From NCBI GenBank assembly GCA_029961685.1, contig JARWKL010000009.1, positions 22,563,237 to 22,627,236 on the forward strand: a stretch of 64,000 nucleotides of DNA, read 5' to 3'. The position numbers and the translations under genes were made by a program. The stretch's first letter is position 1; every line of letters begins with the position of its first letter. The notes beneath the pieces are model-generated. The model did no database searches. It saw only the letters and a list, made by a program, of their open reading frames with translations, and had not been told where the DNA came from. The stretch is from Aristolochia californica. Its lineage: Eukaryota > Streptophyta > Magnoliopsida > Piperales > Aristolochiaceae. This document shows positions 33,501 through 46,742 of this stretch, piece after piece.

Positions 33501-34182
33501 CAACATTGAAGGACATAAGTGGACAAGGAGTGATAGTAGGAAATGACAAACCTGGAGGAGCATCATTCGAGGAGTAGAATGAGGTGTCATCAAAGAAGGT
33601 CACATCTTGAGATACAAGTATCCTGCGAATGGTAGGATTATAACAGACATAACCTTTTTGGGGTACACTTCATAGAACGAGGACCAAGTTTACGCTTTTT
33701 TGGAGATGTAACATGGACAAAGAATGTATAGCCAAAAATCTTGAGGGGAAGAGAAAAAGGATTTTCACTAGAAAATAATACAGAGTAAGGAGTTATATGA
33801 CTAAGAACAGATGAGGGTAACCTATTGATAAGAAAATAGGTCGTAAGTATAGCATGATGCCAATAATATTAGGTACCTTTATGGAGTAGAGGAGTCCCCA
33901 AGAAACTTCAAGAAGATGACGATTCTTTCTTTCATCAACACCATTCTGTTGAGGGGTATAGGCACACGATGTTTGATGGATAAGCCCATTACCCTCACAA
34001 AATGATTGGAACTCACTAGACAAGTATTCCTAGTGTTATCAGACCTAAGGACTTGATTTTTTTTCCAAATTGAGTTAACACCATAGCATGAAAGGTTTTA
34101 AAGATAGTAAGTATTTCAGATCGTTCTTTAAAGAGATATAACCACGTGACCTGGGTAAAATCATCAACAAACATAACATAGT
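33501..34182 (-). pseudogene. Copia G integrase, C-terminal part
   Basis: 34216-34016 carries VMFVDDFTQVTWLYLFKERS. 34023-33793 has FCEGNGLIHQTSCAYTPQQN with NGVDERKNRHLLE, retaining the Glu. The N-terminal part is beyond the LARD H insertion, at 36961 and up. Confidence 0.85.
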
Positions 34183-36955
34183 TGTTGGAAGATAGAGCCC
34201 AAGGCCACACGACCAAGGAAGACCCACATATCTAAGAGTATTATAAGATGGGCCACACGACCAAAGAAGGCCCATAATATGGGCCCAAGCTCATAAAAAG
34301 TAGGATCCACCATGATTACCACGAGCTGGCATCCTTATCACATAAGTTAGAAATTCAAGGACTCACAAAGCCATATTTATCTTATGGTCACATCCTAGAG
34401 GAGTTTTAGTTTGAGTTATATTTGTATTGTATCTATATTGAGTTATTTAATTATGCTAGGACTTATCTTTAAGTGATAGAGTTTGGGTGTAATTGGGACA
34501 AAAGTAGTTTTATTGTAATTGGACTCTACTACCTTTGTCTATTATAAATAGAGGTTCAAGTACTCTAATTATAATAATTTAATAAAGTATTTTCCTTTTC
34601 CATAAATTCAACATGGTATCAAAGAGGGTAATGTGAATGGACGTGGTCAACCCACAGAGGTTATGTGATCCTTTTCTCTAAACCCTAAACCCTAAGTCTA
34701 GGTTCGTAGTTATTTACTTTTCAGTCCCTACACCTGTAATTTTCTTTGAGTTCTTTTACCTCTATACGAGGTTTTTCATATTGTAAAATATATATTGAAG
34801 GAAATATATTTGAGTCTACTTTCCAAATAAAAATTATATGTTCCAATCTGAGTTATCTACAGAGAGATATCGATATTTGAATGAGCGAAGGTCAGATTGC
34901 ACAAAGGTTCGAGCAGCAGCAGCTATCTTCAGATTCTGAGGTATTTTTTTGCTATCAAGAACTAGACTCTATATGGAGAAATATATATCAAAATAAATAT
35001 TTTTAAGTGTATTTTTTTACCTATTCAACCAATTTTTTATCTGACTTATCTACAAAGAGATATCGATATTTGAAGCAGCAAAGGTCAGATTGAAAAAGAG
35101 GTTCGAGCAGTAGCAGAAAGCCTCAACTTCCAAGGTATTTTATGCTATCAAGAAAGAGACTTTATATGGAGAATTATATATCAAAAGAAATAAATTTAAG
35201 TCTATTTTCTTACCTATTCATCAAATTCTTGGTAAAAAAACATTTATAAGGAGATATTGATCTTGGAATAGTCAATGGTCATTCTGTAAAAAAAGGAGAA
35301 ACAGTACTTAGTTCGGCCAGATGACAGAGACCAAAATCTATCAAACTATTTATCATCTGATAATTATATTTTATGAAGAGAAGTTATACTTGTATGAAAT
35401 TTATTTAAGTCTAGTTTGAGAAAGATAAAATTTTATGTCAATTTGATCTATATTTAAAGATATATTCGCATTGGAAGAATCAAAGGTTATGCTGGTATTC
35501 TATTGTATTGAAAAATCCGAATTTATGCCCATTGTTTTGTGTCACTTTTTGAGTTGATGTATAAAAAAAATATCTCACTTCTCCCTGGTTTGATGACTTA
35601 TTTGTACATCTCTGTTATATGGGTTTATGCTACATCTATGATATTTGGTTCAAGTTGGGATCACTGCCATTACTTCCCAGCTTGAGGAGGAGAAGTAGAA
35701 GAAGTACAAAAAAAGGTATTTTATTTCATATGTTGTGGACAAGTTTATGTGACCAAAATATTCAAGAAAGGGGGTGCACAAAAGATGAAGCTTCTACATT
35801 TAAGAAAAAAATATTTATATCGGATTATGATTATTTCATGGGTCCTTCTACAAGGTTTATTATTTTGGTTCGTGTTATATGAGTTGGAAGATGGTCATGG
35901 TATATTCAGCTGCAGTTATAATGTTTCTTTGGGGACATTATTATTTAATAAGAGGTGGCCTCAGTACCTTTTCTCATACCACAATTTATTTGACTCTAAA
36001 AAATAATCACGGTTGGGACACCATGAGACTCAGTGCCCGAATTGGGATACCATGATAAATTTAACTCTCAAAAATATCACAGTTGGTATCCGGATTGGGA
36101 CCCCATTATAAATAAACCCACTACCCCCCCCCCCCCCCCCCCCCCTGTGATGGCCTTTATTACTCCTCCTACCACTTGAGAGTCATTGTCCTGTGGAGGG
36201 ACACGATGATAGAGGAGTTTTTTATTTTACTCTTCCGAACAGCATATAGACCCACTACCTATAGAAGATAGGAGTGTGTCGAACATCCAACATGAGTTAA
36301 TTGACTGGATTAAAGAGCAATGTCATACGACTAGAAATGGTTTTTACTCTCACTTATATTATGCCAGTAAGGCCTCATGGAAGGACGCAACAGCGTGAGG
36401 GGGAGTGTTGGAAGATGAAGGCATATTGGAAGATGTGCCATTTTATACAAAAAAGATTATATACATCATTTGCAGCAAGCTGGAAATTCTTGATGTTCTC
36501 TCACCCCCAGCTTGAGGGGGAGTGTTGGAAGATAGGGCCCAAGCCCACACGACCAAGGAAGGCCCACATATCTAGAGTATTATAAAATGGGTCACACGAC
36601 CAAAGAAGGCCCACAAGATGGGCCCAAGCCCATAAAAAGTAAGACCCACCATGATTACCACGAACTGGCATCCTTATCACATAAGTTGGAAGATCAAGAA
36701 GGACTCACAAAGCCATATTTATCTTATTGTCACGTCCTAGAGGAGTTTTAGTTTGAGTTATGTTTGTATTTTATCTATATTGAATTATTTAATTATGCTA
36801 TGACTTATCTTTAAGTGTTAGAGTTTGGGTGTAATTGGGACAAAGGTAGTTTTATTGTAATTGAACTCTACTACCTTCCTCTATTATAAATAAAGGTTCA
36901 TGTACTCTGATTATAATAATTCAATGAAGTATTTTCCTTTTCCATAAATTCAACA
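34183..36955 (+). mobile_element. Complete LARD element H nested in copia G
   Basis: LTRs 34183-34613 (431 bp) and 36523-36955 (433 bp), starting TGTTGGAAGATAG and ending AAATTCAACA. A primer-binding site TGGTATCAAAGAGGG follows at 34614, and the purine tract GCTTGAGGGGGAG precedes the 3' LTR. An exact 5-bp target duplication ATAGT lies at 34178-34182 and 36956-36960. The 1.9-kb internal region has no coding capacity and a poly-C run near 36127-36145. A non-autonomous element must borrow proteins; its LTR start resembles the LTR starts of K and J. Confidence 0.93.
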
Positions 36956-36960
36956 ATAGT

Positions 36961-39603
36961 ATTTAACATGAGAAATATTAGAGACACACAAAGGTCCCCA
37001 TACATCAGAGTGTACTAAAGAAAAAGGAGCATTACTTATAGTTGTAAGGCAAGGAGAATATGTACACTTATGATGTTTACTTAATTGACACAAAGGTCCC
37101 CATACATCAGAGTGCACTAAAGAAAAATGAGCATTACTTATAGTTGTAAGGCAAGGAGAATATGTACACTTATGATGTTTACTTAATTAACAAACCTCAC
37201 AATTGAAAGTAGAGAGAGATATTAACGAAGGAAGTAAATGACGAAGGGAAGGTATAGAAGGATGGTCAAGCCGGTTGTGCCAAATTTGTGCCTCGGATGT
37301 AGTGAATGATAAGGCAGCTAATGGAGGAAGGTTGAAGTAGTATAAACCCCCTTTTCAATGGCTGCCAGCAATCACCCGTTTCGTAGTTAGATCCTGAAAT
37401 ATACAAGAAGAGGGTGAGAAGGTGACAAAGCAATTCAGTTTTTTTTTTATTTGGCTAACCAAAAGCAAATTTAAAGGAAATTGAGGGACAAATAAGACTT
37501 CTTGAAGAGGGATAGAAGATGTGATAGATGAAGAACCCTTTCCAAGTACTTTGGTTTGGGTACCATTAGCAATAGTAAAATATTTATTGGGAAAACATGG
37601 AGATAAGGAATGAAGCATGTGTTTGTTACCTGACAGGTGTTCAGAGGCCCCAGAGTCTATGATCTAAGAGGAGGAAGAGGAAGAGGAAGAAAGCATACCT
37701 GAAGCAATGATGGTAGCAGCGGTGGACGGGAAGACTCCATAAGGGACTTCATCTTCTGAAACATGGCATAGTCTTCAGCAGTAAGAGTCATTTTTTTGGA
37801 TTGGGAGTCAGTCTTTTCTTACCGTTTATCAACATTAACTGAGGTTGGGTTAGCTGTGGCCTAATCAAGTTTGCCATGAAACTTCCAATAGTTTTCCATA
37901 AGGTGGTTTTGACTACCACAGTAAGTGCATATGCGAGGCTCAGTGCATGAAAAGGTGGGACTCGTTCAACCACCTCTTGTGTGACCCCCTCTAAAATTTC
38001 TACACTGTCCGCAATTGGAGGATTATGTATCCCTATTACCAGAGTACATAGCTGATGGAGCATCAATAGGGGAGGTAGTAGTAGAAAATGGGTCAAGGAT
38101 CTGTAGGAACGTAGCACTGATTTCATTAAAGGATGGAAGTGCGAATGAGCTAAGGAGTTGGGTCTTAACAACCTCAAGATATGGCATGATATTCGTCAAG
38201 AAAATGGTTGTTGCCAAAGCCTCCCATTGCCTTTCTTGAATCACAATATCTATTGAGTACAGTCGAGTGATCTTCCATTCTTGAAGAAGTCCCTGAAACC
38301 GGGCCAAAAACTCATGAATATTATCCTCATGCTTAGTATTTAACATATTTTGTAAGATATCAAATAATTTTTGCAAGGAGCTTGTGGTAGAGTATAACTT
38401 AGCACATGTGTCAAAAATATCATTGGTTGTTTCCAAGTGGACCACATCGTTGGCTACATGTTCTTCCATGCTATTTATGAGCCAACTAATAAACAGATTA
38501 TCATTTTTAACCCAATTGAATTAGGTTACATCTTCTTCATTAATCGGAGGAGATGGTTTGTTTAAGTGACCAAGAAAATCATGAGTAATGAGAACCCGTC
38601 GTACCCATTGTGACCAACTAAGATAATTGGAGAGGCCCTTCAAGGGGATAGAACTAATTCTGAGTATGTCACTCTTACTACTTGTATGTCCAATCTCCAT
38701 GATGAAGAAAATCAAATGCTTAAATCACACCAAGATCAATTGTAAAGGGTGTCTCAAAAAAAAATCTACTAATGCAACTTGGAAGATCCGTAGACCAAAT
38801 CAGTCACTTACAAAGAGATATAGAATTTTTTCCACAAGAGTAAGCACTAAATCATCAAAGAATTTGTGCTTATGTCAAGTGGAGACATCATCCAGGAATC
38901 AATCACTTCTTCTTATATCCTTTAAAAAAGAGGATAGATTTAAACCTTTATGTAATCCAAACTCAAAAAAATTATGGCCAAACACTTAAGAATCACAATA
39001 TTCTTTTGAAATCCTTAGTAGCAAGTCAAGTCTCTTATAACTCCTTAACGCATGGGAACAATCCAACTTCAAAGAAACAAGTGTTGGAGTTCAAGTAGAA
39101 GGGGCAGCAGAATAATAGACGCAAGTAGACACTGGAATTGGAACCATATGACGATCATCCAGCAAAATAACAAGGTCCCATGAATATGTCAAGTCTAAGA
39201 GAACTTACAGCAACATGTGTTAGAATTCCAACTCATAGAAAATTGATCCAAGTTACATGTAGGTAACCGAATCGTAAATCATTTTCATCAACACATCAAT
39301 CTCGATGAAACACTAGCAGCAACCAATCTTGATCAAGCTTTCAATTTAGCTACAAGATGATCAAGATTATAACATCACAAGAGATTAATCTTCACAACTT
39401 CTCATATGAAGATCATCTTGTCTTGATGTAAATCATAAATCAAGACCTCAACTTATAGAAGGAGAATATCTAAATAATGACTAGAATTGACTTATCTCTT
39501 CATGGCTAGACTCCTTTCATGAATAAATTCTTGGATAGATCTTCATAAATATTTGCTTGTATACTTCATCAAGAGGGATCCTAAACTCCTTGCTCTGATA
39601 CCA
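36961..39603 (-). pseudogene. Copia G gag, protease and integrase N terminus
   Basis: Gag start region 38715-38521 (LSNYLSWSQWVRRVLITHD). UBN2 core 38469-38023. A knuckle CTYCGSQNHLMENYW (about 37935-37890) has its last Cys replaced by Tyr. The protease box IIDSGASEHLSGN (about 37655) is followed by 37618-37355. The pre-integrase zinc region runs 37290-36961 and ends at the LARD H target. 38720-39590 is mostly untranslated leader with the primer-binding site at its end. Several frameshifts. Confidence 0.85.
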
Positions 39604-39987
39604 TATAGAATTTAGGATCCCATGTAGAGGAGTTAGATCAACCAAGAAGAAGAAGAAGAAGAGGAAGAAGGGATCAACTGCAAAAGGGAGAGTGCTTGGA
39701 GTAGGAAGAAGGAGAGATGCACCGACCGAGGGAAGAAGGGAGGCTGGACGAATTTGGGAGAAAAGAGGAGAGAGCTTCAATGCTCTACCACTTAGTCGAT
39801 ACCTTTATTTATATCTTTTACAATGCCCTTAGTGCTAAAAATTTATAAAATAAGAGACATAAAAAGAACAAGTATTTACACCTTCGTGTCATCTTTATGA
39901 GAAGCATCCTATATTACCCATATGCCATCACTTAGATGTACGGGGTTCCTTGCCTTCGGCTTGTGGACTTGAGCCCATCTTCTAACA
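39604..39987 (-). repeat. 5' LTR of copia G
   Basis: Partner of 31359-31750. The primer-binding site TGGTATCAGAGC abuts its inner edge. Confidence 0.9.
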
Positions 39988-40455
39988 TTTGGAAGATATG
40001 GTGAACTGGCATTTTATACAAGAAGATCCTATACACCATTTGCATCAAGTTGGGCGTTGATGATATTCTCTCACCTCCAACTTGAGGGGGAGTGTTAGAA
40101 GATGGGGCCAAGCCCACAAGTCTAAGTGTGTTAGAAGATGGGCTCAAACCCATAAGACCAATAAAGGCCCATACATCCATGAGAAGCAAAAGATGGGCTC
40201 AAGCCTACATACCAAGGAGAAGGCCCACAGGCACAAGTGATGGTAAAGAGTCATCTCATAAAGATGGTATTGATGTAATTAGTTTAAGTTTTATGGGTAT
40301 TATTGTAATATTGTAATCTTATTTATCTATAAATTGAGCCTCAGGGGGGAGGGTTAGGACGCAAGACCATAACCTCTTTCTCCCTCCTGTTTTCTCCTAA
40401 TATGTCGTCTCTCCTTTTCTCCATGAGTTAAATCATGGAGTCCTAAAAATCAACA
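39988..40455 (+). mobile_element. LARD element J, right part with 3' LTR
   Basis: 39988-40092 continues J's internal region up to the purine tract CTTGAGGGGGAG. The LTR 40093-40455 (363 bp, TGTTAGAAGATGGGG to AAAATCAACA) matches 3699-4081. Confidence 0.75.
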
Positions 40456-40856
40456 ATAAGGGGTATTTTGTGCAGCAAACAAGAAGAATGAGGTAGTAAA
40501 GGGTGCTTTGTGCAGCAAATGGCAAACGGTGGTGAACGACGGTTAACTAGGACGTTCGGCTCCGCAACACAGGATGTTACAAGAGAGGTCGATCAAACGG
40601 GAGAATGAGAAAGGGCAAACGAAAGAGGAAGAGGGGGAGGAATCTCGAGTCGGCTTGGTGGTCAACTGTGTGGCTTTGGATCTTGGTCGGGTAGGAGAAA
40701 GAAAAAGGGCGATTGAAGAGGAATAGGGTGAGATTGAAGAGGAATAGGGTGAGGGTGAGGATTGTTGATCAAGTGAAAGCTACGATCAATGGTCAAGAAT
40801 GAAATTTTGTATTTTTTTGCAAAATGGAGGCTTTCATATCAGATCATCCCTTTATG

Positions 40857-40908
<52 letters not shown>

Positions 40909-40970
40909 TTGATTACACACGCACACATCCCCCTTATTATCCATGGTGAGACTTAACTTAAAACTGAAAA
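40456..40970. other. Spacer with (TG)n microsatellite
   Basis: A perfect TG run at about 40866-40905. A short duplication of GGGTNNTTTGTGCAGCAAA occurs near 40460 and 40500. No gene. Confidence 0.55.
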
Positions 40971-41143
40971 GCCCAAATCACTATATTTTAAAACCAACAC
41001 AGATTACACATGAAAGAATTGAATGCTTTCCTTATTTCAGCAATAGTAATCTATACATTTCAAAGTGCAGGAGCTGCAATCACTACATTCAAAACCCTTG
41101 ACAAAGACAAGACATTCATCAAGGACCCAGTATACTGTAATCT

Positions 41144-44100
41144 TCATTGAGCTGCTACAGCCTTGCAAACCGGGCAAGTATTCTTCTGCAGAAGCCACTG
41201 TTTTATGCAATATAAGTGGTAGCTATGACCACATTCTAGCTTTCCGACTTCATCATTTGCTTCATATTCCTCCTGCATTTCCATCAACAATAAAACATGT
41301 TCAAACTTCTAAACATGGGTTTGGAATCCTGGAAGATCTTACCCACAGGATAGCCACTAACGGTTCCAAAGTCATTGAAGCTTACTGATTCAAACATATC
41401 AGTTTTTTTTCTTTTTCTCCTCTCACAGGGTCTTTCATATGCATTAACATGATGGCTGAACTTGTCTCATGTAGTGGATACACTTGATAGCAAGTATGGA
41501 ACCAAGATAATTAGGACAAGTAGTAGATAAATAGCTACCTGACAAATGCTACATTTCCAATCTATCCCTGTGGTTACATGTAAAGGTGCATTGCTCAAGA
41601 TTGAATGCTTCATTTTCCTGAGACAGCGTAGAATCTCTTCCTCTCTCAACCCTGTGTTGACATAGCCAATTCTATCACCTAGCTCAAGCAATTCCTGTTG
41701 AACAGAAAGATATTTGATGTTATAATCTAGTATAAACTGATGCAACAGCTCAAACCAAATGTTGACATTCCATTTGAGACAATGATGATATGAAGCCACG
41801 TGTTTTCAGATGATATACAGGCATGCAAGGCAGCCTTCATTTTCTCGTATTTGTCATGCCAGAATAGCTGGAATTTATGAAGCTAATGCAGCAGGTGTAA
41901 AAGGAAATAGCAGAAACATGATGATGAGAATATGACACACGAAATGACATACCTCATAGGACATATTATCAACATCAAGTCTCAAATTCCTGTACTGATC
42001 AAAGTGATCTGATGCACCTGATAAGAAACTAGTTTGAAACATCATAATCTGCAAAAGATTATACCAGAAAAACAGAAGAGCAATGGAAAAGATGTCAATG
42101 TTGCTTCAAATAAAAAATTTCTAAAATTAATTTCAAGGTGCATACTGTATAAGATTGAGTTCATATAAGATTTCAATGTTGCCTTAAAAATATAAGTTCC
42201 AAAATTTGTTTCTAGCCGCTTATCTATAAGATAGAGCTCAGATATCTGTATAGATCAAAGGAAGATAAGTCCTCTCCAGGCAGACAACAAATATCTGTGT
42301 CTCAGAGTTGGATTGCTTAGGAAAATGGGCATTTTTATATAGGCAGGCGACAGGATTTTAGCTAATTTCTACTCAGGCATATCACAGAGAAACCTAAGAT
42401 GATGATTAAAACTTGAGAAGTTGGAACTCTCTTTCATGCTTCTGGCAGTGGCATTTTCTCAGAGTTTTTTAATAATTTCACTACTCATCTGAAATTGAGG
42501 AATTCCAAAAAGCCGATGAGGGATATATTATGGGATCAGAAAAGCAGACTAGAGCAGACTAGAACAGACAAGGAAAGAGGTCAATGGCATGCAAATGATC
42601 CTAATGCCGCAAAACTTGGGCTCTCCTCAAGGACCTGACAGTTATCACAGCACACACTGATAGCTATGAATAAGAACAAACTAATGCCACCAGGGAAAGT
42701 TATAGCCATCGGAACTATTTCCCCAGTTCCCAGTCAAGGCCTAACTCTTACCTAAAATCACATTGAATTGGACAATAAACAATAAGCAGCTAGCAGCCAT
42801 ATCTCAAAAAGATACAAAATACTGATAAAAAAAGCAAACTGAAGACAGAAATACAATGTTCTGAACTACAAAAGTTGGCCTGAGGTGACATCACACCGAA
42901 CAGACAATTGGAAACTTCAGAACAAATTACTTTTTGTAAGATCAGAATATGTTGAGTGTCTCTAAAGGGAGGATACCTCAGCAAGTCCTGGAGATTGATG
43001 CAGACTCCGGAAATGGCGAAAATGTCCACCAGGTAGTACATCTGACGCAGAGTGGTGTGCTTCAATGGTAGATGGTGTATCTTGACCATAGATCTGTTCT
43101 AGATTGTGGATGTTGCGTCTTGTAATGCTCGGCCGCTGTTTAGACAAGTTAACAGAATGTGAAAAACTTTTGTGGTGGTCTAATGATGTGTTACATGCGT
43201 GAGTAAAAAGATCATGAAGTCAAAAGCACCGGGAATCAAAGAAACAAACAGAAGTAGGAAAAGTTAGAAACAAAACGAAAAAGTGTACTTCATCACGCGG
43301 GGATAGAACAGGATAAAGATCAGAAAACGGGGAATTAGACAGTAAGACTCCTCTTTTGAATTCCACAGGCAAGTCTAGAAGGAAAGGAACTTCTGACAAT
43401 GAATCATTAAGTGACATTTCTAATGGCTTCCTGCTATAAGAATCGAGTATGCGAAACTAAAGAATGAACCAAACTAATAATATGGAGTAACGGAAAAACC
43501 ACTTCAATACCAAAATTTGCAGGCAATGTTAACAAGCTAAAGTAAGATACTAGAAAAGATAGTTATGCTAAATTTCTGAAAACAGTATCGGCGGTGAAAA
43601 GCTGAGCTCAAGAAAACGGCCGCAAATATATTCCAAATAGAAGATTTAAAAGAGAACAGAAGTAAAAGAGACAGGTAATAAAAGGAGGAACCAGCATCCA
43701 TTAGTGCCCTAAGTACTAGCAGTTGAAGAACACATTCGGGAAATCATTCATCTCCTTCAATAAATAAAGAAACTCAAGTAGCAAAGAGAAAGCAAGATGG
43801 AAACAGGATTTCGAAAAAAGAAAAAAAAAAAAAAAAACAGAAGTGGCATTTAAAGATCGGACTAAAGAAAAACAGCAGACAAAGAAAATCAGCATTCAAA
43901 TAAAATAAAAAGAATTACCTCTCCCAGATTCCTATCTCCTTCAGCACGGCCTCTACTACTTCCAGAGGCATTCGGATTCCGCCTTGCGACTACACAATCC
44001 ACGGATGTGGCATCTGTGGCAAACCCAATTCCGGGCGCGCACCAGACATCAGGCAGGAGCGCCATATTGTTATTCCCCGACGACAACTGCTTCTTTTTTC

Positions 44101-44470
44101 TTCCATTTCTCTGCTTCTTTTTCCTGATCCTCTTGGCCTGCCAATCGGCGGAAGACCTGACAAGGTTCTCGGGCGCCGAAACCTCTGCGGCTGAGGCGCA
44201 ACCCAGTCCTCTAAACGTCGCAGATTTAAAATGCATCATCTTGGAAGAGACAGAGGCAGTAGCAGGAGGTGGGTTGCTGGAGAAGGTCGCGGAGAAGAGG
44301 GTAGAGAGAGCAGATTTATGGCGCGTGGGTCCAGAAGGAGGAGAAGGAGGAGAAGTCGAGGAAGACGAAGGAATCGTAGTTGCAGAGGAATTGAGGGGAG
44401 CTGGGTGTTTGAGGTGCAGAAACGGCCTTGATTTGGCAGACTTGGATTTCTGCTGGGTTTGAGAGGCCAT
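41144..44470 (-). CDS. RING-H2 E3 ubiquitin ligase
   Basis: Exons (minus): 44470-43919, 43426-43289, 43135-42977, 42048-41953, 41694-41539, 41272-41144. They join in frame at GT-AG sites to give about 409 residues. The C terminus is a RING-H2 finger. CSIC (residues 363-366) is followed after 14 residues by ECGHSYHLYC and CPVC, spacing C-x2-C-x14-C-x-H-x2-H-x2-C-x10-C-x2-C with the conserved Trp. This binds two zinc ions and recruits an E2. The N-terminal half is Ser/Pro-rich and holds FRGLGCASAAEV, SSADWQAKRIRKKKQR (basic, possible nuclear signal) and CVVARRNP, a pattern I associate with a plant RING-H2 subfamily. Substrates are unknown. The start at 44470 (MASQTQQKSK) is preferred; an in-frame ATG at 44644 would add 58 residues. 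The acceptor of exon 2 could instead be 4 bases upstream, which would break the frame, so 43426 is chosen. Confidence 0.88.
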
Positions 44471-44487
44471 ATTATTGGTGGTGGTAA

Positions 44488-44522
44488 TGGCTGATGGCTG
44501 ATGGCTGATGGCTGATGGCTGA
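44488..44522. repeat. 7-bp tandem repeat (TGGCTGA) x5 in the RING gene leader
   Basis: Five exact copies start 18 bp upstream of the chosen ATG. Being 7 bp, a change of copy number would shift the frame of the upstream in-frame ATG at 44644 relative to the main frame. Confidence 0.95.
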
Positions 44523-46742
44523 CGAGAAAGAAGACTCGAATGGGTGGGTGAAATAGTGAATACAATGTGAGACTCAAAAAGGCCGCACCGCGCGCGTGGC
44601 GAAATACTACTAAAAACTCTTTTTGTTTTTTTCCCTTCTATCACTCTACTGTCGATACCGATCGCAGTCTCGGAATTGTTGGACTCCAGCAGCTAAGCTT
44701 CAAGCTTCGGGGAACCTCCATAGGATTTTACACTCCACATAAAATAAAATAAAATAAAAATATATATATATATATATTTATTCTAGAAAAACGTATTTAC
44801 CCTAAGAGAGATGTAAAACCTAAAACGATTTCACAGCGGAGATATGGACGGAGCTCCATGGTTCTGAAAAACATTAAAAAATGGGTTGCCGTATTTCTGT
44901 ACGCCGCAGAGGCGATAAATGCTGCGTTCATCATTCTGGTTTCATTTTCTTTCAGAGTCTATCCAGATCGTCTGCACACGGTAAAAGATTTTGGTTCATG
45001 ATGTGAACAAATCGGGCTCCTTGCGAGGTAAAATCTTCAACCAATTCAACAGTTGCTAATTGCAGTAACGTATTGAAATGGGTCGGTCAAACTTTTATTG
45101 TTATTAAATTGCTAGGATTGATGAACGAAATTTGTGACCTCTTTGCGTCCTCGTCTTTCTCTTCTTTCTTTCTCTTTCAAATTCCGGAGCAACGGAGCCG
45201 GTTATTCGACAAAACAATCAAGTGCACTTAATTAAAACCAAAGTTACTAAAAGAATTATATTCTCAAATATTTTATTAACTCCATGTAACAAGGAAGAAT
45301 GAAATTCAAATTATTAATTTTTAATTAAAATATTAAATCAGATAGCTTATTTCATCGATTTCGTATACCCATGATTTTCTGATTTGTCGAGTCAACTTCC
45401 GTCTCAAGTAATAATGGTTACCAATTGTTTTCCTTCTCTCTATCAACATATAACCCAGATTAATTCTTCAAATTTACTCACTCAAGTCTTGCTTTTCTGA
45501 AGTGACCATCAATAGAAACTAAAACCAGAACCTTTTCCTTTAATCCCTTTCGTCTGAAGGGAAGCTTGTATCATCTTTCATTCCTTTTCAAGATTCAGCA
45601 GGTGTCACAGTTTAATCAATTCCTCTAAACGATTTCATTCTCTAACCTCTCTAACTCCCAGCTCTGACTCAGCCATGGCCAACAAGTCTCCTCACATTTT
45701 CTAATCTTTGAGAATGACACAAGTCTTCCTCTCACCTAATTTTTTACTTGCCATTTGCAGCAGAACAACCTGTCTCGCTAATCACTGATTCACCTGAATG
45801 CAAAACCATTAAAATATGTTTACATCGTTATCAAAAAGTTTTGACCTGAACCATGCATTTCATTTTTTATTTTTTTTTTATGTGTTTTCGGATTCGACTT
45901 AGTTGAAATGCAGCTGTCAACTTGCCCCAAATTCAAAAAGTCCCACACTTTTCAGGTTCCCACCTCGGTTTTATTTATGCATTTGGTTTCTCGATTCGTG
46001 AATCACATCTTTTGAATGCAACCTGCTTCGTTTTTAGGCACTCCAGTCGTTTGTTTGGTGGCCTGTAAGAAGAAAAATAATCACAGGAAGAAGCAAGAAT
46101 CCACAGTGATCTTTCACAGCACCGCTCCACCGCGTTGGAGATATTTGGAGTAATTTCGAAGTCAAGCCACACCCACAAGATGAAATTTCAAGATGAAATC
46201 CCATCATGGGGATGGGTCCCCTCGAAAGCTTCTCTTTCACTTCTCCATTTTCTTTTCCAAATGTTGTCCATTAGCGGAATACAGGAGAACGGGAAAAATG
46301 GAACTAAAACGAGTGGTGGGAGATAAAGTCATTGCCGTCCCTCGTGATGGACGAATATACAAGTAATTCTTTTGCTATCTCAACCTCCAAGGACCTAAAT
46401 TTAGAGCGTTGGGATTTGGATCCGTTGCTTAAATTGATTACATCCGCGGACTTGATGAATAAAGAAATCAGAGACACAGATTCTGGGAAGCATTTGCTAT
46501 TCAGTGCTCAATAATCGAGGGCAGAGAGAGGTCAGTGTCAGCAATGCCCTAAAAGAAGGGTTGTAGGTTGGCAGAAATTAAGCTCATAGGTTTGTTTGTT
46601 TACAACACTTGTTCTTGCTCCTGACACAAATCTAAAATCTTACTCATTTGTTAGGGAAGAATCGAATTTGGTGATCAGTTGTCGAGTGGTGAAAAAATTG
46701 TCAGAAGCCTACGAATAGTTTTCCTTGTTTGAGACTCCACAG

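Larger units (their letters stand above)
31359..39987 (-). mobile_element. Ty1/copia element G
   Basis: LTRs 31359-31750 (392 bp) and 39604-39987 (384 bp), start TGTTAGAAGA on the minus strand and end near AATTCTACA. The primer-binding site TGGTATCAGAGCAAGG lies inside the right LTR, and the purine tract CCAGCTTGAGGGGGAG inside the left. The minus-strand order gag-protease-integrase-RT-RNase H is diagnostic of copia. The flanks GTTGG (31354-31358) and TTTGG (39988-39992) are a 5-bp duplication with one change. Its integrase is split by LARD H. Confidence 0.9.

Noticed and set aside
43889..44644. The 251-codon frame as a single-exon gene
   Set aside because: It is exon 1 of the RING-H2 gene read into intron sequence; splice sites and downstream exons explain it better.
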